Assembly: GCF_003248605.1 (NCBI RefSeq)
Contig: NZ_QFPF01000011.1
Location: 1-39,068, forward strand
Source of the DNA: Microbacterium sp.
Lineage (GTDB): Bacteria; Actinomycetota; Actinomycetes; Actinomycetales; Microbacteriaceae
DNA length: 39,068 nucleotides
Direction of reading: 5' to 3'
The position numbers and the translations under genes are program-made. The notes below the pieces were generated by a model. The model did no database searches and had not been told where the DNA came from. It was given only the letters and a program-made list of their open reading frames with translations. This document shows positions 1 to 7,127 of this stretch, one piece after another; position 1 is the first letter of the stretch; every line of letters begins with the position of its first letter.

Positions 1-227
1 ACCTCAACCGCCGGGGCCAGCGCGCGCTCAAGGCTCTTGATGGCATCGCGCTCGAGCTCGGTGTTCCCGACGCCGCGGTCGCGGTGGCATGGTTGCTCGC
101 CCAGCGCACCGTCGTCGCGCCCATCGTCAACGCCTATGCGCCCGAGCACGTCGACGAGCTCGTGCAGGGCGCGGGTGTGCAGCTCAGCCGCAGCCACCTC
201 GCCGAGCTGACCCGCGCCGCGCAGTGA
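1..227 (+). CDS. Aldo/keto reductase, C-terminal fragment (5' end outside window)
   Basis: The frame is open from the left edge to a TGA at 225-227 and gives about 74 residues. They match the C-terminus of the aldo/keto reductase superfamily. A VAVAWLLAQ stretch (helix of the TIM barrel) is followed by an APIVNAYAPEHVDEL segment, equivalent to the usual PIVGARTPEQLDEL that contacts the NADPH phosphate, and by a closing helix. The family reduces aldehydes and ketones with NADPH in the cytosol. The catalytic Asp-Tyr-Lys-His residues lie upstream of the window, so substrate and completeness cannot be judged. The usual arginine near the cofactor loop is replaced by asparagine/alanine in this stretch. 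Confidence 0.75.
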   Translation, partial: LNRRGQRALKALDGIALELGVPDAAVAVAWLLAQRTVVAPIVNAYAPEHVDELVQGAGVQLSRSHLAELTRAAQ

Positions 228-259
228 CCGCGGTCCTCGGCCTTGTCGCAGAGGTGACA

Positions 260-265
260 TAGGCT
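260..265 (+). promoter_or_regulatory. Putative -10 element of the histidine phosphatase gene
   Basis: TAGGCT matches the actinobacterial -10 form TANNNT and lies in the gap after the aldo/keto reductase. Initiation about 7 bases downstream would give a leader of roughly 40 bases before the GTG at 311. No clear -35 is visible. Confidence 0.4.
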
Positions 266-310
266 GAAAAGAGGCGCGGCACCGAGGCCCCCTGCGACGA
301 GAGTGAGAGC

Positions 311-913
311 GTGACCCATTTCATCTACCTCGTACGTCACGGCGAGCATCAGGATGCCGAGCACGGTCTGGTCGATGGGCCCCTCTCACCGCGCGGTCAG
401 CGCCAGGCGTCGCTGATCGCCGACCGGCTCTCGGGCGTTCCGCTGAGCTCGGTCTGGCACTCGCCGCTGCTGCGGGCGACCGAGACGGCGCGGATCGTCG
501 CCGAACGGATGCCGGCCATCGACCCGCAGCCCTCGGCTCTGCTGTTCGACTGCGTTCCCTCGGGCATGGCCGGTGACACACCCGCGGCCTTCGAGCCCTT
601 CTTCGGATCGGTCAGCGAGGCCGAGATCGACGCCGGTCACGCGCAGATGGCCGACGCCACCGCGGAGTTCCTGGTGCGGCGGACCGGCGACGTGCACGAG
701 CTGCTGATCACCCACAACTTCGTGATCGGCTGGTTCGTCCGCGAGGTTCTCGGCGCCCCGGAGTGGCGCTGGATGACCCTCAACCAGGCGCACTGCGGCC
801 TGACCGTCATCGCTCAGAAGCAGGGCCGCCCCTGGACGCTGCTGACGCACAACGACCTGGCGCATCTGCCCTTCGAGCTGCGCACGGGGCTTCCCGAGAC
901 GCATCCGGTCTGA
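311..913 (+). CDS. Histidine phosphatase (phosphoglycerate mutase-like) family protein
   Basis: This 200-residue protein begins with a beta strand leading into the RHGE signature (residues about 9-12), whose histidine is the phospho-acceptor of the histidine phosphatase superfamily. A PLSPRGQRQA motif and an SPLLRATETA motif follow, both typical of the branch that includes phosphoglycerate mutase-like and broad-specificity phosphatases. The second catalytic histidine is probably in the LLITHNFVIG stretch in the last third. The enzyme is cytosolic and hydrolyses a phosphomonoester; the substrate cannot be read from sequence. The start is GTG at 311, because the RHG motif sits at the expected distance from it. 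It is tail-to-tail with the next gene, with no gap. Confidence 0.85.
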   Translation: MTHFIYLVRHGEHQDAEHGLVDGPLSPRGQRQASLIADRLSGVPLSSVWHSPLLRATETARIVAERMPAIDPQPSALLFDCVPSGMAGDTPAAFEPFFGSVSEAEIDAGHAQMADATAEFLVRRTGDVHELLITHNFVIGWFVREVLGAPEWRWMTLNQAHCGLTVIAQKQGRPWTLLTHNDLAHLPFELRTGLPETHPV

Positions 914-1393
914 TTAGAGCGACTTGCCGTACCAGCGGGTCGCGTTCGCGTTGTCGTTGTAGGGCGCGATGGCGGCGAAGCCGGAGTGCGCGTACAGCGA
1001 GCCGGCGGCCTCGAGCGTGTGGTGGGTGTCGAGCACGAGCTCTGCCGCGCCGAACGCCCTGGCGCGCGCCTCGAGGTCATCGAGCAGCATCCTGCCCCAT
1101 CCCTTGCCGCGACCCTCCGGCTTGACGTACAGGTGCTTGAGCTCGTAACGCATGCCGAGGTCGCCGTCGTCGATTCGTCGGATGCCGCCGCAGCCGACGG
1201 CCTGAGCGGTCTCGCCGGCGCCTTCTTGCTCGAGCACGACGAACACGCCGCGAGGCGGAACGAAGGCCGCGGGGTCCGGAAAGACCGTGCGGTAGCCGCC
1301 GCCGGGGAAGATGTCGGCCCGGGCGCCGAAGTACTCGGCCAGCAGGGTGTGCGCTTCGGCGGTGTCGACGGGGGATTCACGCAGGTGCACCAC
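914..1393 (-). CDS. GNAT family N-acetyltransferase
   Basis: This 159-residue protein has the GNAT acetyltransferase layout. The acetyl-CoA pyrophosphate-binding segment is KHLYVKPEGRGKGWGRMLL (R/QxxGxG/A motif A) in the middle, and a LYAHSGFAAI motif B (family form YxxxGF) lies near the end. It transfers an acetyl group from acetyl-CoA to an amine; the acceptor is unknown. It starts with GTG at 1391-1393 and is divergent from dapB with only 42 bases between the start codons. A TAGACT hexamer lies exactly 6 bases before the GTG, so the transcript is probably leaderless. Confidence 0.85.
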   Translation of the reverse strand: MVHLRESPVDTAEAHTLLAEYFGARADIFPGGGYRTVFPDPAAFVPPRGVFVVLEQEGAGETAQAVGCGGIRRIDDGDLGMRYELKHLYVKPEGRGKGWGRMLLDDLEARARAFGAAELVLDTHHTLEAAGSLYAHSGFAAIAPYNDNANATRWYGKSL

Positions 1394-1399
1394 CGTGCG

Positions 1400-1405
1400 A
1401 GTCTA
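1400..1405 (-). promoter_or_regulatory. -10 element, leaderless start of GNAT gene
   Basis: Read on the minus strand the hexamer is TAGACT, followed by 6 bases and the GTG at 1393. The spacing places the transcription start at or next to the start codon. Confidence 0.5.
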
Positions 1406-1422
1406 CGACGGGCCCGCGAACC

Positions 1423-1428
1423 TAGGAT
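1423..1428 (+). promoter_or_regulatory. -10 element, leaderless start of dapB
   Basis: TAGGAT followed by 7 bases and the ATG at 1436. The spacing predicts a transcript that begins at the start codon. It faces the divergent GNAT -10 only 17 bases away. Confidence 0.55.
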
Positions 1429-1435
1429 GGAAGCC

Positions 1436-2248
1436 ATGACGACACGCGTGGCCATCGTGGGTGCATCGGGTCGCCTCGGCGGCGTCGTGCAGTCCGTGAT
1501 CGAACAGGCCGATGGTTACGAGGTGCTGGCGATGCTCGGTTCGCAGAGCGACATCGCCGAGATCGAGGGTGCAGACCTGGTCGTCGACGTCTCGACTCCG
1601 GCGGTCTCGATCGATGTCGTCCGCGCGGCCACCGAGCGGGGAATCAACGTGCTGGTGGGTACGTCGGGCTGGTCGGAGGAGCGCATCGCGCTCGTGCGGC
1701 CGCTCGTGGCGGCGGCCGGCACGGGTGTCGTCTTCATCCCGAACTTCTCGCTCGGTTCCGTCATCGGCTCGGCGATCGCCGCCGCGGCCGCGCCCTTCTT
1801 CCCCTCGATCGAGATCATCGAGGCCCATCACGAGCGCAAGGTCGATTCGCCCAGTGGCACCGCCGTGCGCACGGCCGAGCTGATCGCCGCAGCGCGCGCG
1901 GATGTCGGACCCGTCGAGGCGCCGCACGCCGATCAGCGCGCCCGCGGACAGCGAGTGGCGAGCGTCCCCGTGCACTCGCTGCGACGGCCGGGCGTCATCG
2001 CCAAACAGGAGGTCGTGCTCTCGGGGCCGGGGGAGTCGCTGCACATCGTGCACGACACGATCGAGCCCGCGCGGGCCTATGCCCCCGGCATCCGCATCGC
2101 CCTCGACGCCGCCCGGACCGCGACCGGCGTGATCGTCGGGCTCGACACGTTCATCGACATCGGCATCGGGCGGCTCGGTTCGCCCGCCGGCTCTCCCATC
2201 GACGACGGCGGCGTGCCCGGTCAGGTCGCCGCCGCGACCGGTCTGTGA
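1436..2248 (+). CDS. dapB: 4-hydroxy-tetrahydrodipicolinate reductase DapB
   Basis: DapB reduces the DapA product with NAD(P)H to tetrahydrodipicolinate in the diaminopimelate/lysine pathway, feeding peptidoglycan and lysine. The 270-residue protein starts with a Rossmann motif VGASGRLG (residues about 8-15). It carries the DapB signature EAHHERKVDSPSGTA (around residue 130), which holds the catalytic histidine pair and lysine. The length is near that of actinobacterial DapB. The frame is open further upstream, but homology begins at ATG 1436, and the -10 just before it supports that start; an in-frame ATG at 1427 is the alternative. dapA of the same pathway lies 5 kb downstream. Confidence 0.95.
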   Translation: MTTRVAIVGASGRLGGVVQSVIEQADGYEVLAMLGSQSDIAEIEGADLVVDVSTPAVSIDVVRAATERGINVLVGTSGWSEERIALVRPLVAAAGTGVVFIPNFSLGSVIGSAIAAAAAPFFPSIEIIEAHHERKVDSPSGTAVRTAELIAAARADVGPVEAPHADQRARGQRVASVPVHSLRRPGVIAKQEVVLSGPGESLHIVHDTIEPARAYAPGIRIALDAARTATGVIVGLDTFIDIGIGRLGSPAGSPIDDGGVPGQVAAATGL

Positions 2249-2258
2249 CCGTCCTCTC

Positions 2259-2711
2259 GTGAACGCGCGCATCGGCGTCGCCGTCATGGCGGTGCTCCTG
2301 GCCCTCTATCTGGTGCTCGTGACGCAGCGCGGCGTGCTGCTGCTGGGGTCGGGTGATCCGGTCGGGATCGCGATGGGCGTCGCGATCTTCGTTCTGCCCC
2401 TGGTGGCGGCGTGGGCGCTCGGGCGGGAGCTCTGGTTCGGCGTCCGCGCCGAGCGTGTGGGCCGACGCCTCGAGATCGAGGGCGGGCTGCCCGAGGACGA
2501 GGTCGCGGTGCGCGAGAGCGGCCGCGTGCTCCGCTCCGACGGCGACGCGGTCTTTCCCACTTACCGCGCCCAGGTCGAAGCCGACCCCGAGGACTGGCGC
2601 GCGTGGTACCGGCTCGGCCTGGCCTACGACGCCGCGGGGGACCGCCGGCGGGCGCGATCCGCGGTGCGCGAGGCAATCCGGCGGGAGTCGGCGGAGCGCC
2701 GCGCCGAGTGA
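2259..2711 (+). CDS. Membrane protein with C-terminal TPR-like repeat
   Basis: This 150-residue protein has two N-terminal hydrophobic segments (about residues 3-27 and 32-55). A cytosolic part follows, ending in a single TPR-like unit (WRAWYRLGLAYDAAGDRRRARSAVREAI, given here as key residues W, Y, G, A-Y, G-D, A). TPR units mediate protein contacts. I do not recognise a named family. It starts with GTG at 2259, 10 bases after dapB ends, so it is probably co-transcribed with dapB and likely sits in the cytoplasmic membrane. Function is unknown. Confidence 0.7.
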   Translation: MNARIGVAVMAVLLALYLVLVTQRGVLLLGSGDPVGIAMGVAIFVLPLVAAWALGRELWFGVRAERVGRRLEIEGGLPEDEVAVRESGRVLRSDGDAVFPTYRAQVEADPEDWRAWYRLGLAYDAAGDRRRARSAVREAIRRESAERRAE

Positions 2712-3611
2712 TCAGCGCGCCGGGACCGCGGCGGCGACGGCATCTTCCACCGTCGGGTGGGTGAAGGTGAAGCTGGCGTCGCGCAGCACCTCGGGGAGCA
2801 CGTGCGCGTCGCCGAGCAGCACCGAGTCGGCCATGTCTCGACCGAGGCCCAGACGGATCGCCCACGCCGGAGCGGGGATCGCGAACGGCCTGTTCATGCG
2901 GCGGGCGAGGGCGAAACCCAGGTCGTTCGCGGTCGCCCGGGTCGGCCCCGCGAGGTTCACCGGTCCCGCGATGTCGCGCTCGATCACGGCGCGGATGGCG
3001 CGCACCTCGTCGGTGAGGGAGATCCACGGCCACACCTGGCGTCCGCCGCCGAGAGGTCCGCTGAGACCCGCCTTCGTGAGGAGCATGAGAGGCTTCAGGA
3101 CACCCTCCGGGTGCACGACGGGGGCGGTGCGCAACAGCGCCACCCGCGCCTGGTCACCGGCTGCGAGCGCAGCATTCTCCCACTCGACGCAGATGCCGCT
3201 CAAGAATTCGCCGCCCGGCGGTGAGGACTCCGTGAGCGCGCGACCCGGTGCCGACCCGTAGAAGCCGACGGCGCTCGCCGAGACGAAGGCGGGCGCAGAC
3301 GCCCCGAGGGCGCGGATCGCGGTGGCGAGCGTGCGCGTCGGCGTGAGCCGGGACCACAGGAGGGAGCGCTTGTACGAGCGCGTCCACGGGATGTGCCCGA
3401 TGCTCGCGCCGTTGAGGTTCACGACCGCTTCGGCGCCCTCCAGCAACTCGGGATCCAGAGGTGAAGTGTCCTGCAGCCACTCGATCTCGTACGGGGCCGC
3501 CGGCGCGCGCCGCACGAGGGTGCGCACCTCGATACCGTCCGCGCGCAGGCTCTCGACGAGCGCCCGGCCGATCAGGCCCGAGGCGCCCGCGACGACGATG
3601 CGTCCCGGCAT
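2712..3611 (-). CDS. SDR39U1/YfcH-type NAD-dependent epimerase (TIGR01777 family)
   Basis: This 299-residue atypical short-chain dehydrogenase begins VVAGASGLIGRAL, the Rossmann glycine-rich motif of the TIGR01777/SDR39U1 family. The family-typical VNLNGASIG stretch follows (around residue 65), then SASAVGFYGS with the tyrosine region, and a PVNLAGPTRATANDLG segment near residue 220. The C-terminal DUF1731-like region ends with a VLPEVLRDASFTF motif, as in other members. The enzyme should bind NAD(P) in the cytosol; the substrate is unknown in this family. It starts 14 bases after the osmC-like gene ends, so the two probably share a transcript. Confidence 0.88.
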   Translation of the reverse strand: MPGRIVVAGASGLIGRALVESLRADGIEVRTLVRRAPAAPYEIEWLQDTSPLDPELLEGAEAVVNLNGASIGHIPWTRSYKRSLLWSRLTPTRTLATAIRALGASAPAFVSASAVGFYGSAPGRALTESSPPGGEFLSGICVEWENAALAAGDQARVALLRTAPVVHPEGVLKPLMLLTKAGLSGPLGGGRQVWPWISLTDEVRAIRAVIERDIAGPVNLAGPTRATANDLGFALARRMNRPFAIPAPAWAIRLGLGRDMADSVLLGDAHVLPEVLRDASFTFTHPTVEDAVAAAVPAR

Positions 3612-3625
3612 CCGTCGCCCGCCGT

Positions 3626-4051
3626 TCAGGCGAGGGTGGCTTCGAGGGTGATCTCGATTCCGGCGAGCGCCTGCGAGACGGGGCAGCCCGACTTCGCCTC
3701 GTCGGCGAGGCGCGCGAAGTCTTCGGCCGAGAGACCCGGGACCACGGCGTTGACGTTGAGGTGACTGCCCGTGATGCCTGTGCCCGGCACGAAGGTGACG
3801 GATGCTGTCGTGTCGATGCTCTCGGGCGGAGTGCCGTTGCCCGTGAGGGCATGCGAGAGCGCCATCGAGAAGCAGGACGAGTGCGCGGCGGCGATGAGCT
3901 CTTCGGGGGTCGTCGTCGAACTGGAGCCCTCGGAGCGGGCCTTCCAGTTGACGTCGAAGGTGCCGATCTTCGAGCTGTTGAGGGCGACCGTGCCCGATCC
4001 CTCGGTCAGGCTGCCCTTCCAGGCGGTGCTGGCTTCGCTGGTGACGCTCAT
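3626..4051 (-). CDS. OsmC/Ohr family peroxiredoxin
   Basis: This 141-residue protein belongs to the OsmC branch of thiol peroxidases, which reduce organic hydroperoxides in the cytosol. The peroxidatic cysteine is in AAHSSCFSMAL (middle of the protein) and the resolving cysteine in KSGCPVSQAL (C-terminal third); both are present. The TTPEELIAAA motif before the first cysteine is also characteristic. The start ATG at 4051 has a good ribosome-binding site (GGAGG, 6 bases upstream). It leads a two-gene unit with the epimerase and lies next to the thioredoxin/DUF4395 pair, so this stretch is thiol-redox themed. Confidence 0.9.
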   Translation of the reverse strand: MSVTSEASTAWKGSLTEGSGTVALNSSKIGTFDVNWKARSEGSSSTTTPEELIAAAHSSCFSMALSHALTGNGTPPESIDTTASVTFVPGTGITGSHLNVNAVVPGLSAEDFARLADEAKSGCPVSQALAGIEITLEATLA

Positions 4052-4085
4052 GGAGAACCTCCGTCGTGGCTGGATGTCGTTGGCC

Positions 4086-4091
4086 AGCCTA
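4086..4091 (-). promoter_or_regulatory. Putative -10 element of the osmC-like gene
   Basis: Read on the minus strand the hexamer is TAGGCT, 34 bases before the ATG at 4051. This gives a leader long enough to include the GGAGG ribosome-binding site. No convincing -35. Confidence 0.4.
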
Positions 4092-4147
4092 TCGACGCAC
4101 GCCGGGTGCCGGGCCGTCGATTTCGGATGCGCCCGCGGTGCGCGGCC

Positions 4148-4666
4148 TCAGACGGCCGGGCGCTCGCGCCCGAGGACGCCTGCCCGCTGCAGGAGCAGGT
4201 ACATCTGGCATCCGAGGCAGTAGGCGAACACGGAGTTGAGAAAGGCCGCGATGAAGGCCGCGGCGGCGGCGGCGGGCAGCGCCCAGGGCACTCCGAGCAG
4301 GTGCAGGATCAGACCGAGCGCGGTGACGAAGAGGCCGACGCCCTGCGCGAAGCGGGGCGGACGGGGGTCCTCGAGTTCGCTGGGCGGGGCCAGCCGGGGG
4401 CGGATCAGCCGCCGATAGAGAACACCCCACGGTGCGGTGCGCGGTGAGAGCACCCCCCACAGGAACAGCAGCGCGATCGCCAGCACCAGGAGGAAGGCGG
4501 GGTCGAGCGCGCGCTGGGCGAGCGTCGCGTCGGCGACACCCGCCGTCGACAGCCCGGTCAGCCCGAGCAGGACCGCGACCAGGAGCAGGAGGGCCGTGAT
4601 CCCCGCGGCGAACCGGGGGCCGCGCGGGTCGATGCCCGCGGCAACCTTCGTGACGGGATCAGACAC
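4148..4666 (-). CDS. DUF4395 family membrane protein
   Basis: This 172-residue protein has about four hydrophobic segments and matches the DUF4395 family. The RALDPAFLLVLAIAL region, the PPRFAQGVGLF segment and a CLGCQMYLLLQRAG stretch near the C-terminus are typical. The CxxC pair in that stretch is notable. It starts with GTG at 4666 and overlaps the end of the upstream thioredoxin gene by 8 bases, so the two are translationally coupled. Genes of this family commonly pair with a thioredoxin-like protein. A role in moving electrons or handling sulfur at the membrane is an inference; the biochemical function is not established. Confidence 0.8.
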   Translation of the reverse strand: MSDPVTKVAAGIDPRGPRFAAGITALLLLVAVLLGLTGLSTAGVADATLAQRALDPAFLLVLAIALLFLWGVLSPRTAPWGVLYRRLIRPRLAPPSELEDPRPPRFAQGVGLFVTALGLILHLLGVPWALPAAAAAAFIAAFLNSVFAYCLGCQMYLLLQRAGVLGRERPAV

Positions 4667-5102
4667 GCTCGGGCTCCATCTCGCCGGTGACGCGGGCGAG
4701 CTCGAGCTCGATGACGTCGCGGCGGGGGACGCCCCCGAAGCGCGTCTGCACGACGCCGTCCTTGTCGAGGATGAGCGTCGTCGGCGTCTGCAGGACGTGG
4801 AAGTGCTTGGCGATGTCGGGGCGGTGCGTCAGATCGACGTCCAGGTGACGGACACCCTCGTGTCCGTCGGCCACCGACGTCAGCAGCCGGTGCACTCCCG
4901 GGCACTTGGCGCACAACTCGGTGCTGAACTGCAGCAGGGTCGCGGTTTCGCCGAGCCCGTCGGCGCCGAGACGCGCGGGCTCGACCACCTCGTGCGCGAC
5001 GTGATGGGACGGCTTGCCCTGGCGCCAGCGCACCAGAACGCCGAGGAGGACCGTCGCCGCGAGGAGCGCAGCGAGTCCGATGAGAGCTTCGACGAGTGTC
5101 AC
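4659..5102 (-). CDS. Membrane-anchored thioredoxin-family protein
   Basis: This 147-residue protein has one N-terminal transmembrane helix (about residues 3-23), a short basic stretch, then a thioredoxin fold. The redox motif is CAKC (FSTELCAKCPG), and the cis-proline loop is in VLQTPTTLIL. It probably works as a disulfide oxidoreductase with its domain attached to the membrane; the arginine/lysine-rich residues after the helix suggest the domain stays on the cytosolic side. The frame is open further upstream, but GTG at 5100-5102 is chosen because the helix starts there and a TATCCT hexamer lies 8 bases before it. It is co-transcribed with the DUF4395 gene. Confidence 0.8.
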   Translation of the reverse strand: MTLVEALIGLAALLAATVLLGVLVRWRQGKPSHHVAHEVVEPARLGADGLGETATLLQFSTELCAKCPGVHRLLTSVADGHEGVRHLDVDLTHRPDIAKHFHVLQTPTTLILDKDGVVQTRFGGVPRRDVIELELARVTGEMEPERV

Positions 5103-5192
5103 AGCATCCCAGGATATCCCGCTGTGCGGTGGTGGGCGCCGTGCGTCTTCGCACGACGCGGATGGGGGGCGGTCGGGGCGGTCACGCGCGGG

Positions 5193-5198
5193 TAGTCT
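5193..5198 (+). promoter_or_regulatory. -10 element, leaderless start of thyX
   Basis: TAGTCT followed by 7 bases and the GTG at 5206, predicting transcription from the start codon. No recognisable -35. Confidence 0.5.
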
Positions 5199-5205
5199 GG
5201 GGCGC

Positions 5206-5952
5206 GTGACCGATGCCGCACAGACGCCGCCCCCGATCGAGTTCCGCTCCGACGTCACCGTCGAGCTCGTCCGCTCCACCGCCGCCGACGCCGACGTGCT
5301 CTTCGCCGCGCGGGTGTCGACCATGGGGGAGCAGACGCTGGACGCCGCGGCCTCCGGGGCGGAGGCGTCGGCGCGCGACCGCGGACTCATCAACTACCTG
5401 ATGCGCGACCGTCACGGCTCGCCCTTCGAGCACAACGCCATGACGTTCTACGTGCAGGCGCCGATCTTCGTCTTCCGAGAGTTCATGCGGCATCGCATCG
5501 CCTCCTACAACGAGGAGTCCGGCCGTTACCGCGAGCTTCGTCCCGTGTTCTACGTCCCCGCGCCGGAGCGCCGACTCGTGCAGGTCGGCAAGCCCGGGGC
5601 CTACGAGTTCCTCGAAGGGACCCCCGAGCAGACCGCCCTCGTCGACGAGGCCACGCGGGCAGCATCCGTGCAGGCCTTCGAGGCGTATCAGGGGATGCTG
5701 GCGGCCGGTATCGCCCGTGAAGTGGCGCGTATCGTGCTTCCGCTGAACATCTACTCCTCGATGTACGTCACGATGAACGCGCGGGCGCTGATGAACTTCC
5801 TGTCGCTGCGCACCAAGCGCGAGGGTACGCACTTCCCGTCGTTCCCGCAGCGTGAGATCGAGATGGTCGCGGAGAAGATGGAGCAGGCCTGGACCGAGCT
5901 GATGCCGCTCACCCACGCCGCGTTCAACGCCAACGGCCGCGTCGCGCCGTAG
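5206..5952 (+). CDS. thyX: FAD-dependent thymidylate synthase ThyX
   Basis: ThyX methylates dUMP to dTMP using methylene-tetrahydrofolate and NADPH through a bound FAD, and leaves tetrahydrofolate rather than dihydrofolate. The 248-residue protein contains the diagnostic ThyX motif RHRIASYNEESGR (residues about 95-107), which binds FAD and dUMP. A second conserved block, LNIYSSMYVTMNARALMNFL, and the downstream RTKREG region complete the active site. GTG at 5206 fits the family N-terminus and follows a leaderless-type promoter. thyX next to dapA and the RNase J gene is a known actinobacterial arrangement; here an extra gene separates thyX from dapA. Confidence 0.95.
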   Translation: MTDAAQTPPPIEFRSDVTVELVRSTAADADVLFAARVSTMGEQTLDAAASGAEASARDRGLINYLMRDRHGSPFEHNAMTFYVQAPIFVFREFMRHRIASYNEESGRYRELRPVFYVPAPERRLVQVGKPGAYEFLEGTPEQTALVDEATRAASVQAFEAYQGMLAAGIAREVARIVLPLNIYSSMYVTMNARALMNFLSLRTKREGTHFPSFPQREIEMVAEKMEQAWTELMPLTHAAFNANGRVAP

Positions 5953-6035
5953 GCGATCGCCCTCGGACCTATCGGCGACACCTGCACGGCAGTCGCGCGG
6001 AGATCGCCCCACGCGGCTCGTGCGTGAACATCAGC

Positions 6036-6052
6036 ACCACGGATCGTGCAAA
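6036..6052 (+). repeat. 17-bp imperfect direct repeat, left copy
   Basis: ACCACGGATCGTGCAAA matches the right copy at 7036-7052 in 15 of 17 positions. The core CACG-GAT-CGTG is itself an inverted repeat. The copies lie exactly 1000 bases apart and bracket the AbiEi/DUF559 gene between thyX and dapA. Confidence 0.6.
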
Positions 6053-6154
6053 CGTCGTCGCGACGCTCCCTCCCCAGTCCCGGTTCCTCGAGCGTTGTTC
6101 CCAAAGTCCGGCCTTCGATGCCTCGCGCATGCCGGCGCCACGCATCCTGCGAAG

Positions 6155-7000
6155 ATGCAACCCGCTGCCATCGCCGCGCTGATCCGAAGTCGAGGAGGCA
6201 TCGTTCGTGGCCGGGCGCTGCGCGCGATGAACGTCACACGTCACCACCTCGCGCATGCCGTGGATGTCGGGACGATCTCACGGGTCCGCAACGGTGTCTA
6301 CAGCGTCGGCATCATGCCTGAGATCGGCGAGGCGGCGCTCCACGGCGGCGAATTGGCTTGCGCTGCGGCGCTGCGTCGCCACGGCGTGTGGATGCTGGAT
6401 CCCGACGAGCGATGTCATGTCTGGGTCGGAGCGAACGGTCGCGCGCACCCACACGAGAGCTGTGAATGCATCACTCACCGCGATGCCGGGCGCTCCGCGT
6501 TCGGGATCGTCTCGGTCGTGCACGCGCTCGTCCAAGTCGTCGACTGTCTCGGGCCCGAAGCCTTCTTCGCGGCCTTCGAATCGGCGTGGCGGAAGGGACT
6601 TCTCACGCGGGCCGACCGCGTCGAGGTGCGCAACCGGCTGCCGGCGGCACGACGATGGCTCGTCGACATCGCCCGCCCCGACGCGGACAGCGGGTTGGAG
6701 TCGCTCCTGCGCCTGCGCCTGCACCTGCTCGGTATCGCGCTCGAGTGCCAGGTCGTGATCGCCGGCGTCGGCATCGTGGACTTCGTCGTCGGCGGCCGTC
6801 TGATCATCGAGGTGGACGGACGCGAGAATCACGACGGTCCGTCGATGCGGCACAAGGATCTCGTGCGTGACGCCGTCGCCGCGGCCCTCGGGTACGAAAC
6901 GCTCCGATTCGACTATGCCCTCGTCGTGCATGACTGGGAATGTGTTCGCTCCGCCGTCCTGGCCCGACTGCGGGTACTGAATGCACGACGCTCGACCTGA
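6155..7000 (+). CDS. AbiEi-type winged-helix plus DUF559 (PD-(D/E)XK-like) protein
   Basis: This 281-residue protein has an N-terminal winged-helix domain like that of AbiEi antitoxins (residues about 1-60, with GGIVRGRALRAMNVTRHHL and RVRNGVYSV). Its C-terminal DUF559 domain is related to Vsr/restriction-endonuclease folds. There the candidate metal-binding residues are the glutamate in SGLESLLRLRL, the aspartate in GIVDFVVGG and the acidic pair in LIIEVDGREN, followed by the usual D-RDA and LRFDYA blocks. Such proteins are common as single genes in Microbacteriaceae and their role is unknown. No AbiEii toxin partner is present. ATG 6155 is chosen because domain homology starts there; the open frame extends to 6020. 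The gene breaks the thyX-dapA order and is flanked by direct repeats, suggesting insertion. Confidence 0.75.
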   Translation: MQPAAIAALIRSRGGIVRGRALRAMNVTRHHLAHAVDVGTISRVRNGVYSVGIMPEIGEAALHGGELACAAALRRHGVWMLDPDERCHVWVGANGRAHPHESCECITHRDAGRSAFGIVSVVHALVQVVDCLGPEAFFAAFESAWRKGLLTRADRVEVRNRLPAARRWLVDIARPDADSGLESLLRLRLHLLGIALECQVVIAGVGIVDFVVGGRLIIEVDGRENHDGPSMRHKDLVRDAVAAALGYETLRFDYALVVHDWECVRSAVLARLRVLNARRST

Positions 7001-7035
7001 GAATGATGACACGCGCCGCACGAGTGCGCTCCTGA

Positions 7036-7052
7036 ACCACGGGTCGTGCAGA
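7036..7052 (+). repeat. 17-bp imperfect direct repeat, right copy
   Basis: ACCACGGGTCGTGCAGA, partner of the copy at 6036-6052, differing at two positions. It lies 35 bases after the stop of the AbiEi/DUF559 gene and about 64 bases before the dapA promoter. Confidence 0.6.
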
Positions 7053-7115
7053 TGAGCGGCCGACACTGCTCTGACGATGGGGGTGGCGGGATCTGTGCAG
7101 GGGCAGAGGGCCCGA

Positions 7116-7121
7116 TAGCCT
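7116..7121 (+). promoter_or_regulatory. -10 element, leaderless start of dapA
   Basis: TAGCCT followed by 6 bases (AGGAGC) and the ATG at 7128. The AGGAG is too close to the ATG for a normal ribosome-binding site, so leaderless initiation is the better reading. Confidence 0.5.
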
Positions 7122-7127
7122 AGGAGC

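Noticed and set aside
986..1435. N-terminal extension of DapB of about 150 residues
   Set aside because: It is antisense to the GNAT gene and lacks homology; the Rossmann strand starts right after ATG 1436.
6020..6154. N-terminal extension of the AbiEi/DUF559 protein
   Set aside because: The frame is open but the residues are Arg/His/Pro-rich with no homology, and the left direct repeat lies within it; the domain begins at the ATG at 6155.
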